DNA of 13,455 bases, taken from NCBI GenBank assembly GCA_041591635.1, contig JBFHRO010000081.1:1-13455 (forward strand), read 5' to 3'. Source of the stretch: JACKOD01 sp041591635 (GTDB lineage: Bacteria; Pseudomonadota; Gammaproteobacteria; Pseudomonadales; Oleiphilaceae). The position numbers and the translations under genes were made by a program. Under the pieces are notes generated by a model. The model ran no database searches. It was not told the DNA's origin and saw only the letters and a list, made by a program, of their open reading frames with translations. Below, piece after piece: positions 1-6,561 of this stretch (the first letter of the stretch is position 1; the number at the start of each line of letters is the position of its first letter).

Positions 1-2886
1 GGTGGTGAGCACTATCGGCGTCAGACGGGTGCTGGCAGACTCGGCAATGGCTTCAGCCACCGACAGGCCAGGATCTTCGCGCAGCCGCTGGTTGGCGTAG
101 TCCACCAGGATGATCGAATTGTTCACCACAATCCCCATCAGGCTGTTCAGCCCCACAAAAGCCAGAATGGAAAAGGAGTGACCTGTCAGATACAGCGCCA
201 CAATGGCACCGGTAATGGCAAAGGGTATGGCAATAAAGACGATCAAGGGCTGCAAAAATGAACGGAATTGCAAAACCAGCACGGTAAATATGGCCAGCAG
301 AGAAAGAATCAGCGCCTTACCCAGACCGGCAAAGTTCTTGTTGCGGCTTTCCTCTTCCCCGCCCACCGCCCAGCTCACATCGGCGGGCCAGTCCAGGGCC
401 TGCAACTGGCTGATCACTTGCGCCGTGACTCTGGCCACATTGTAGCCCTCGGCCACATCGGCCGTAACCAGTGCCATGCGGCTGAAATTGTAATGCGCTA
501 ATTGCGCCTGGGAAGAAAACAACGCCACCTCTGCGATTTGCCCCAGCGGGATCTGCTCCCCGTTGGCCAGCGTCAGCAGAATTTTATCGAACTCCTCGCT
601 GCTGGGGGCGTTGTAATGGTTACCCAAAATCAGGATGCGGTAATCCTCGCCCTGGGCATCACGATAGCTGCCGGCCACAGTGCCCGACAGTGCCATGCGC
701 ACCGCCTTGTCCATGTCATAACTGGTCAGGCCCAGCAAGGCGGCCTTGTCGGGCTTGATCTGCACCTTGACCGTGATCATCTCCGGCGCCGACTGGTTAT
801 CCACGCTCTGGGTACCCGCCGTGGCACGCAGCACCTGCTCCACCTGGTGCGCCATGCGACGGATGGCTTCGTGCTCATCGCCCGTCACCCGGATCGCAAT
901 GGGGGCTTCGTAGGGTGGGCCTTGCTGAAACTGCTCGACCTTGATGTCGGCTTCCGGCCACTGCCCTAGCTGCTGCCGAATCTCATCGGCAATGCGCGTA
1001 GTGGCCTCAATGTCGGCACCGTCGACCTCCACCATCAGCTGGCCGTAGTTGGCCTGACCCTGTTTGGGAACCTTGTTGTAGTACAGGCGCGGATTGCCGT
1101 TACCCACATTGGTTGCAATCGCCCGCACGGCCGGGTGCCTTGCGACCATCGCTTCTATCTCCCGCATAACGGCATCGGTACGCTCCAGGCGACTGTTCTC
1201 CGCCAGCCGGACATCAATCAACAGCTGCGGCTTGTCGGCCTTGGGAAACATACTCACGCCCACCGATTTCACCAGCGTCAGTGATCCCGCAAACAAGGCC
1301 AGGCAAACCAGCACCAGCCAGAACGGATGACGCAGGCAAAAGGCCAGCAGCGGGCGGTAGAGCCACCGATCCAGGCGCGTAAAACCGGCATTGGCCCACT
1401 GCTCGGCTCGCGTCGGCTTCACCTGTAACAGCGACTTTGACAGCAGCGGCACCACCGTCAGCGCCAACAGCAATGAGGCCAGCAAGGTCAGAATCACGGT
1501 AACCGGCATGGATCGCATGAAGGTGCCCGAGCCGCTTTGCAGCAACAGTAGCGGAAAAAAGGCCAGCATGGTGGTCACAGTACCACTGACGATCGACCAG
1601 CCGACCTGTGCCGCCCCTTTGACAATGGCTTCCTGGCGTTTGAATCCCAGGCGCAGGTGACGCTGGATATTTTCCACCACCACAATGGCATTATCGACCA
1701 GCAATCCCAGGGCAATGATCAGGCCCACAATGGTCATCTGTTGTAACCCGAACCCGGCAAAATCCACCCAACCCACGGCAATCACGGTAGACAGGGGAAT
1801 GGACACCATGGCAATGAGTGCCGGGCGCATCCCCAACAACAACAGCAACACCAGCCCCACCACCATGACGCCCTGGCCAAGGTTGGAGGTGAAGAGCGTG
1901 ATTTGCCGCTCGACGCTTTTGGCCTGATCAAAAACCCATTCCAGGCGCACATCCGGTGGCAACTGGCTGGCAAAGCGGTCGGCGCGGGCTTGAATGCCTT
2001 CAATGGCATCGGCAATCTGGGTGTTTTCCCGCTGCACGGCTGAAATGAACACCGCCCGTTTGCCGTTATAGCGGGCCAAATAACGGGCCGGCTCGTCGGC
2101 CAGGCGCACACTGGCCACATCCTTTAAATGCAGAATCTGGCTGTCGTGGGCAAATACCGGGGTCATCGCCAGTTCATCAAGTGAGCGGTAAAAGCCGCTG
2201 GTGCGCACCGTCAGGCGCGAATCACCGGAATAAATAAAGCCCGCCGGCAGGTTTTGGCTGCTGGCAGAAATGACCTGATAAATCTGCTCGGCCGATACCC
2301 CCAGCGAGGCGAGCTTGCGCAAATCCAGTGCCACCTCGACTTGCTGCTCGGGCCAGGCCCAGCTCTCGCTTTCCTTGATACTGGGTACCTTTTCAATCTC
2401 GTCTTCCAGCGCCGTCGCCAGGCGCTTCAGCTCCTGATAACTTGCCGTCTCCGACACCAGCGCCAACTGGGCAATGTTGACCCCGGTGGGCGACAGGCGG
2501 CGTACCTCCAGCTTTTGCAGGTTTTGCGGCAAGTCGGCCCGCACCTGGTTGACCGAGCGAATCACCTCATCGTATTTGTCATCCGGATCGGCACCGTACA
2601 GAAATTCAATCCGTATCGTCGCCACACCGTCACGAATGGTTGAGTTGACGCTATCAATGTCATCCAGGGCGTTCAAGGCATCTTCAATAACGTCTACTAC
2701 CTGACTTTCCATATCCACCGGATCGGTGCCACTGTAGATCACGGTAACCAGGCTCGAGGGGAAATTGAATTGCGGATCTTCAGAGCGGGGCATGGTGGTA
2801 AACGCCACCCAGCCCGACAGCGTCAGCATCAAAACCAGCATCCAGGTGAACTGGGGGTTGCCAATGGCAAGCAGGGGAATACGCAT
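1..2886 (-). CDS. RND efflux transporter permease subunit (AcrB/HAE type), C-terminus cut off by window edge
   Basis: Inner-membrane proton-driven drug/solute exporter that would form a tripartite pump with the adjacent adaptor and an outer-membrane channel not seen here. The reading frame is open from the ATG at 2886 to base 1, 962 codons. AcrB-class proteins have about 1020-1050 residues, so only the last helices are missing. The protein begins MRIPLLAIGNPQF with a first membrane span near residues 12-30. The TM4 signature GLLVDNAIVVVEN has D398-N399, TM10 has VVNNSIILVDYAN with N922, and RLTPIVLT (R954, T961) lies at the edge. By alignment from memory, D398, R954 and T961 match AcrB D407, R971 and T978, whereas N399 and N922 replace D408 and K940. 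The start lies 17 bp after the adaptor stop with only a weak ribosome site, so the two genes are likely co-transcribed and perhaps translationally coupled. Family is certain; substrate is unknown. Confidence 0.95.
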   Translation of the reverse strand, partial: MRIPLLAIGNPQFTWMLVLMLTLSGWVAFTTMPRSEDPQFNFPSSLVTVIYSGTDPVDMESQVVDVIEDALNALDDIDSVNSTIRDGVATIRIEFLYGADPDDKYDEVIRSVNQVRADLPQNLQKLEVRRLSPTGVNIAQLALVSETASYQELKRLATALEDEIEKVPSIKESESWAWPEQQVEVALDLRKLASLGVSAEQIYQVISASSQNLPAGFIYSGDSRLTVRTSGFYRSLDELAMTPVFAHDSQILHLKDVASVRLADEPARYLARYNGKRAVFISAVQRENTQIADAIEGIQARADRFASQLPPDVRLEWVFDQAKSVERQITLFTSNLGQGVMVVGLVLLLLLGMRPALIAMVSIPLSTVIAVGWVDFAGFGLQQMTIVGLIIALGLLVDNAIVVVENIQRHLRLGFKRQEAIVKGAAQVGWSIVSGTVTTMLAFFPLLLLQSGSGTFMRSMPVTVILTLLASLLLALTVVPLLSKSLLQVKPTRAEQWANAGFTRLDRWLYRPLLAFCLRHPFWLVLVCLALFAGSLTLVKSVGVSMFPKADKPQLLIDVRLAENSRLERTDAVMREIEAMVARHPAVRAIATNVGNGNPRLYYNKVPKQGQANYGQLMVEVDGADIEATTRIADEIRQQLGQWPEADIKVEQFQQGPPYEAPIAIRVTGDEHEAIRRMAHQVEQVLRATAGTQSVDNQSAPEMITVKVQIKPDKAALLGLTSYDMDKAVRMALSGTVAGSYRDAQGEDYRILILGNHYNAPSSEEFDKILLTLANGEQIPLGQIAEVALFSSQAQLAHYNFSRMALVTADVAEGYNVARVTAQVISQLQALDWPADVSWAVGGEEESRNKNFAGLGKALILSLLAIFTVLVLQFRSFLQPLIVFIAIPFAITGAIVALYLTGHSFSILAFVGLNSLMGIVVNNSIILVDYANQRLREDPGLSVAEAIAESASTRLTPIVLTT

Positions 2887-2903
2887 AGAAACAACCCGTC
2901 AGA

Positions 2904-3947
2904 TCAGTGGGCGGCCACGACCGGCAAGCGGCTGGCCGAGGTTAACGCGGAAATGTGGTAGGGCGAGCCCAGTACAATCGGCCACTGGGGATTCAGGCCC
3001 TGCTGTATCAACACAGCATCGCTGGTGAGGGAATAGATCTGCACGCTTTTGATTTCCACCGCCCGTGTGTCGGGATTGATCTGAGCGATTTCGCCGTGCC
3101 GCCCACTGGCATTGAGCAGTGCCGACACAGGCACCCGCATTAACTGCGGCTGCAGCGAAGGGCGAATGTGCAAATGCGCATACAGGCCCGATAACAAGCG
3201 CACCTCTGGCTTGCCCAGGTCAATCTCCACCTCAAACATCCCGGTTTGGGCTGAAGCCTGGGCTGCCAGTTCGGTCACCCGGCCAGCAAGGTTCAAGCCG
3301 GGGTAAGCATCCAGACGAATAGCCACCTTGTCACCCAACTGCACCTGAATAGCCTCCCGGTCGATCAAGCCGGCCCGGACAATCCAGCCCTCGGCATGGC
3401 CCGAAAACAGCAGCACCGGCTGGCCTGCCGTTACCATTTCGTCCTTCTCCACATGCCGCTTGAGCACTATGCCGTCTTCGGGCGCCAGTATTTGCGAATG
3501 CTTGAGGTTAAAGGTCTCGATGGCCAGCACGGCTTTGGCCTTGTCCTGACGGGTAAGGGCATTGTCCAACTGCTCCTTGGGCGCCAGCTGGCGTGACACC
3601 AGGCTTTCCAGCCGGCGTACGTCCAGCTCGGCTTGCCTGAAGTCGGCCAGGGCAAACTGCTGCTTGGCCTCAATCTCGGCCAAATCCAGCCGGGCCAGCA
3701 AGGTTCCCTTTTTGACATGCGTGCCTTCGGTCACCGGCAACTCGCTGAGCACACCCGCCGTTTTGAACGCTAGCCGGGTTTGCCCCTTATTGACCAGCAC
3801 GCCCGAGGTATAAAAGGTCATGGCATCCGATTCCAGCGTCACCGGGGCCGTCATCACGGGGGACTCTGCCACCGCCAGCCCCCCCATCAGCAGGCTGATC
3901 AGGCCGCAGGTAAACCTCAAAATCCAATCTTTGCTGATAGGCGACAT
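2904..3947 (-). CDS. RND efflux periplasmic adaptor subunit (HlyD/AcrA family membrane fusion protein)
   Basis: Periplasmic adaptor of 347 residues that would link the downstream RND permease to an outer-membrane channel. Residues 1-27 look like a Sec signal peptide (hydrophobic core, AVA before E28). There is no lipobox cysteine at the cleavage site, so it is not an AcrA-type lipoprotein. The first half of the lipoyl domain is near residues 60-90 (VTEGTHVKKGTLLARLD). An alpha-hairpin follows at about 91-148, then the second lipoyl half at about 150-183 (ILAPEDGIVLKR, GQPVLLF), a beta-barrel to about 265 and a membrane-proximal domain. The ATG at 3947 has a good AAGGAG site 8 nt upstream. It is the first gene of the pump operon, read from a promoter overlapped by two putative repressor operators. 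At 347 residues it is slightly short for the family but complete. Confidence 0.93.
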   Translation of the reverse strand: MSPISKDWILRFTCGLISLLMGGLAVAESPVMTAPVTLESDAMTFYTSGVLVNKGQTRLAFKTAGVLSELPVTEGTHVKKGTLLARLDLAEIEAKQQFALADFRQAELDVRRLESLVSRQLAPKEQLDNALTRQDKAKAVLAIETFNLKHSQILAPEDGIVLKRHVEKDEMVTAGQPVLLFSGHAEGWIVRAGLIDREAIQVQLGDKVAIRLDAYPGLNLAGRVTELAAQASAQTGMFEVEIDLGKPEVRLLSGLYAHLHIRPSLQPQLMRVPVSALLNASGRHGEIAQINPDTRAVEIKSVQIYSLTSDAVLIQQGLNPQWPIVLGSPYHISALTSASRLPVVAAH

Positions 3948-3966
3948 AGGCCCGGCTCCTTATTCA

Positions 3967-3985
3967 ATGTTGACGATGACAACAT
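3967..3985. promoter_or_regulatory. Putative TetR-family operator, proximal 19-bp palindrome
   Basis: ATGTT-N9-AACAT with additional pairing inside (ATGTTG/CAACAT plus one more C/G pair). It overlaps the last bases of the pump -10 box and the probable start of transcription. It shares its outer half-sites with the copy centred 31 bp away at 3998-4016. Assigning it to the divergent TetR regulator is inference from position and repetition. Confidence 0.6.
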
Positions 3986-4013
3986 AGTAGTAAGACAATG
4001 TTTGCAGTGTCAA
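3984..4013 (-). promoter_or_regulatory. Predicted sigma70 promoter of the adaptor-RND operon
   Basis: Reading the minus strand, a perfect -35 box TTGACA (4013-4008) is separated by 18 nt from TACTAT (3989-3984, 4 of 6 matches to TATAAT). Transcription would start near 3977, giving a leader of about 30 nt before the adaptor ATG at 3947. The -35 lies inside one 19-bp palindrome and the -10 overlaps the other, the geometry expected for a repressor that blocks RNA polymerase. Confidence 0.65.
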
Positions 4014-4016
4014 CAT
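3998..4016. promoter_or_regulatory. Putative TetR-family operator, distal 19-bp palindrome
   Basis: ATGTT-N9-AACAT again, with a central CAGTG pairing. It contains the whole -35 box of the pump promoter. Its centre (4007) is 31 bp from that of the proximal copy (3976), close to three helical turns, which would put two bound dimers on the same face of the DNA. Confidence 0.6.
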
Positions 4017-4107
4017 CAATCACCCCTGTATCGCGCAACTGTCGCCTGCACGACAAAGCACCGCTGACTGAAAAAGCAACACCCGTCTCTGGTGCCTTGC
4101 AGGTTTC

Positions 4108-4116
4108 TGATACTAT
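4108..4116 (+). promoter_or_regulatory. Possible extended -10 promoter of the tetR-type regulator
   Basis: TG-A-TACTAT forms an extended -10 element 30 nt before the regulator's ATG, which would place the transcript start near 4123. No convincing -35 hexamer is present, as is usual for extended -10 promoters. It lies about 90 bp from the operators, so strong autorepression is not obvious from spacing alone. Confidence 0.35.
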
Positions 4117-4146
4117 TGAACAGCCATTACAGCGTTGGGAGCAGTT

Positions 4147-4872
4147 ATGAAAGTTGAGGCCGAGGCCGGCAACGAAAAAAGCGGAAACTACCACCACGGG
4201 AATCTGCGCGAGGCGTTGATCGACATTGCCTGCACTCACATCCGCGATGCCGGGATGGAAAAACTCAGCCTGCGCGCCATCGCCAAACAGGCAGGCGTAT
4301 CCGCCAATGCACCTTATCGGCATTTTCCCGACAAACGCAGCCTGCTCATTGCCATCGCCATTGCCGGGTTTGAACAACTGGCCCGAGGCATGCGGGATGT
4401 CGAGGCCCAGGCACTGCCGATTCTCGAAGAAATGCGACTTAAGGGCCGGCACTACATCGAATGTGCCATCGCCAATCCCGAGAAATACAAGCTCATGTTC
4501 GGCCCGGCCATCTCGGAACGCACCGAAAGCATGGAATTGATGGTGGCCGCCGGCATCAGTTACGAGTTGTTGCTTAAGACCGTGCGCCAGGGGGTTGAAG
4601 AGGGGGTTTTTCGTCGCGCCGAGGTTCGCGCGCTGGCCGAACCCATATGGGCGCAGATTCACGGCATCTCCAGCCTCCTTATTGATGGCTTTTTCAACCA
4701 GAATGTACAGGATTTTCGTACCGCCTGGGTTCATCTGGGGCCAGCGGCGCCCTGCCCGCTCACCTACGGCTGCGAGCATTCGCTCGAAGACACCCTGAAC
4801 AACTTTTTCGAATCTCTGCTGCTGGGCATCGCCTCCGACACCACGCGCCAACGGGTCGCGGGCACCTCCTAG
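4147..4872 (+). CDS. TetR/AcrR-family transcriptional regulator with WHG-type C-terminal domain
   Basis: DNA-binding repressor of 241 residues, most likely the local regulator of the divergent efflux operon. The N-terminal helix-turn-helix spans about residues 18-65 (NLREALIDIA, then SLRAIAKQAGVSANAPYRHF), the classic TetR signature. The C-terminal ligand domain carries W168 and H172-G173 (WAQIHGISSLL), the pattern that names the WHG domain. I chose ATG 4147 because GGGAG sits 5 nt upstream; an in-frame TTG at 4135 would add four residues but destroys that site. Residues 193-215 (WVHLGPAAPCPLTYGCEHS) are an unusual proline/cysteine-containing loop near the end. The effector is unknown; family ligands are often drugs, fatty acyl compounds or aromatics. 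Confidence 0.92.
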   Translation: MKVEAEAGNEKSGNYHHGNLREALIDIACTHIRDAGMEKLSLRAIAKQAGVSANAPYRHFPDKRSLLIAIAIAGFEQLARGMRDVEAQALPILEEMRLKGRHYIECAIANPEKYKLMFGPAISERTESMELMVAAGISYELLLKTVRQGVEEGVFRRAEVRALAEPIWAQIHGISSLLIDGFFNQNVQDFRTAWVHLGPAAPCPLTYGCEHSLEDTLNNFFESLLLGIASDTTRQRVAGTS

Positions 4873-5057
4873 CCGGCGCAACGGGTTGGCATGAAGCCGA
4901 CTGTTCAAAAAAGATCCACTTTTATCTGCTTCTCTTGATCTTCTGCAAGCGCCCCTGTTGGCTTTCAGGCTCTAATAATGCCTCTGACCGGCACACATCC
5001 ACGACAACAATAAAGGTCCCCCGTCAGGCACTATCCACCTTTTATCAGGGAGTCGCC

Positions 5058-6329
5058 ATGAACCATCCGCTCAAGGATCCGCTGTCAACCATCAAGAACC
5101 GGGGCTGGCAGGTCGCCCTTGCCGGCACGGGAATCAATCTCGCCCTGGGTGTTCTCTACGCCTGGAGTATTTTCAAAAAAGCCATTACCGAATCCATTGG
5201 CAGCGGCGCTGAAGGTGCGTTCGACTGGGATCCGGCAACCGTCAACGACCCCTACGCCCTGGCGTGTCTGGTGTTTGCCTTCACCATGATCATCGCCGGC
5301 AAGTTTCAGGACAAATTCGGGCCGCGTCTTACGGCCATGGTGGGCGGTGTTCTGGTGGGAGCCGGTTTTATTCTTATCTCCCAAACCCAGGCGTATCTCG
5401 CCTGGATTCTGGGCTTTGGTGTGCTGGCCGGAGCGGGCATAGGTTTTGGCTACTCGGCCGCCACCCCTCCCGCACTGAAATGGTTTCCTCCCTCCCGCAC
5501 CGGGCTGATTGCCGGCGTGGTGGTATCAGGCTTCGGTCTTGCACCGGTATACATAGCCCCACTCTCGAGCTACCTGCTTGATACCATTGGTTTGCAACAG
5601 ACCATGATGGCCTTCGGTATTGGCTTTGCGCTCATTGTTTGCGCTCTGGCCTGCCTGATCACTAACCCCCCTGAAGGTTTCAATGCCTCCCAGGCGGGCG
5701 GCAAAACCCCGACCAGCCCTCACGAATCCAGCCCTGGCGAAGTGCTTCGCGACAGGCGTTTTTACACCTTGTGGCTGGTGTATTTCATTGCCGCAGGCGC
5801 GGGTTTGATGGTGATAGGCAGCGTCGCGGGCCTGGCCAAACAAAGCATGGGCTCGCTTGCCTTTGTTGCGGTGGCCATCATGGCGCTAGGCAACGCCGCC
5901 GGGCGAATCGTCGCAGGGGTACTCTCGGACCGGCTGGGCCGGACCAATACCCTGATTGCCATGCTTGCCTTTCAGGCGGTGCTGATGTTTGCGGCCATAC
6001 CGGTACTGTCCGGTGAAGCCAATGCCCTGTTGCTGACCCTTCTGGCGACCTTTATTGGCTTTAACTACGGCACCAATCTGGCTATTTTCCCCTCGTTTGC
6101 CAAGGATTACTGGGGGCTGCGTCATTTTGGCATGAACTACGGGCTGCTTTTTACGGCCTGGGGGGTGGGCGCACTCGTCCTGGTTCGAAGCGCGGAAATG
6201 CTTCGAGCGACCAGCGGTAACTTCAGCAGTGCCTTTGCGCTGGCTGGCGGCCTGCTGATTCTTGGCACCCTGATAACTCTCACCCTTAGACCCCGGGCAA
6301 AGGCACTCAAACCTTTAAGCGTGGGGTAA
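5058..6329 (+). CDS. MFS transporter, oxalate/formate antiporter (OFA)-like family
   Basis: Twelve-helix inner-membrane carrier of 423 residues, with a first span near residues 18-38 and a cytoplasmic mid-loop at about 203-235. MFS motif A appears in both halves: GKFQDKFGPR at 81-90 and GVLSDRLGRT at 287-296. LGVLYAWSIF in TM1 and GYSAATPPALKWFPPSRTG at 131-149 are typical of the OFA branch related to oxalate:formate exchanger OxlT. K349 in FAKDYWG lies in the region where OxlT places its substrate lysine, although I cannot align it exactly. ATG 5058 is chosen because GGGAG lies 5 nt upstream; an in-frame start at 4935 would prepend 41 polar residues with no ribosome site. No oxalate-metabolism gene is nearby, so the substrate (probably a small carboxylate) is not assigned. 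It appears to be a single-gene unit. Confidence 0.88.
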   Translation: MNHPLKDPLSTIKNRGWQVALAGTGINLALGVLYAWSIFKKAITESIGSGAEGAFDWDPATVNDPYALACLVFAFTMIIAGKFQDKFGPRLTAMVGGVLVGAGFILISQTQAYLAWILGFGVLAGAGIGFGYSAATPPALKWFPPSRTGLIAGVVVSGFGLAPVYIAPLSSYLLDTIGLQQTMMAFGIGFALIVCALACLITNPPEGFNASQAGGKTPTSPHESSPGEVLRDRRFYTLWLVYFIAAGAGLMVIGSVAGLAKQSMGSLAFVAVAIMALGNAAGRIVAGVLSDRLGRTNTLIAMLAFQAVLMFAAIPVLSGEANALLLTLLATFIGFNYGTNLAIFPSFAKDYWGLRHFGMNYGLLFTAWGVGALVLVRSAEMLRATSGNFSSAFALAGGLLILGTLITLTLRPRAKALKPLSVG

Positions 6330-6363
6330 GGGAAGCCTTGGAGGTGCTGACCCGAGAAAGTCA

Positions 6364-6408
6364 CCCGAAATCAACCAAAGCGTGACCCGTTGCGCGCTTT
6401 GGTTCGGG
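6364..6408. repeat. Inverted repeat (stem-loop) downstream of the MFS gene
   Basis: A perfect 10-bp stem, AACCAAAGCG (6373-6382) with CGCTTTGGTT (6395-6404) around a 12-nt loop. An outer CCCG (6364-6367) / CGGG (6405-6408) extension is separated by a five-base bulge. It lies 35-80 nt past the transporter stop codon. There is no T-run on either strand, so it is not a canonical intrinsic terminator; mRNA 3'-end protection or a Rho-associated structure are possible roles. Confidence 0.45.
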
Positions 6409-6430
6409 CCCCCGACAAATACCTTGTCAG

Positions 6431-6468
6431 CCTGTCACCACCGGGGTAGCATCCCCCGTTCACACAGG
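6431..6468. repeat. Imperfect inverted repeat upstream of the hybrid kinase gene
   Basis: CCTGT (6431-6435) pairs with ACAGG (6464-6468), and an inner CGGGG/CCCCG stem (6442-6446 with 6454-6458) surrounds a short TAGCAT-containing loop. The arms are mismatched between these blocks. It lies about 95-130 bp upstream of the kinase start in an otherwise featureless gap (6330-6561) where I find no convincing promoter. Confidence 0.3.
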
Positions 6469-6561
6469 CGCCGGCCGGACAGAACACGGACATTCTGACC
6501 ACAACTACCTGCACTGGTTGTTCATTCGCTTATTCATTCATGCGCTTATCGGCTTTCTGCC

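Noticed and set aside
502..969. A plus-strand open frame of 155 codons inside the RND gene
   Set aside because: Shadow of the RND frame; composition is His/Arg/Leu-rich as expected for an antisense translation, with no recognisable domain.
1..2886. Possible frameshift in the RND gene, because only short frames start and stop inside this region
   Set aside because: Checked by frame: codons from ATG 2886 stay in register to base 1 with recognisable RND sequence throughout. The gene merely runs off the window.
4880..4905. Hairpin after the TetR-type gene followed by AAAAAA
   Set aside because: The stem has a bulge and G-T pairs, and no T-tract follows on either strand (the A-run is on the plus strand), so it is not an intrinsic terminator.
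3964..4908. A 314-codon minus-strand open frame antisense to the TetR-type regulator
   Set aside because: Its translation shows no family features, it runs through the divergent promoter region, and the plus-strand frame is an unmistakable TetR protein. It is a mirror frame of GC-rich coding DNA.
4935..5057. 41-codon N-terminal extension of the MFS transporter
   Set aside because: No ribosome site at 4935 and a polar, non-transporter composition; ATG 5058 has GGGAG at 5 nt.
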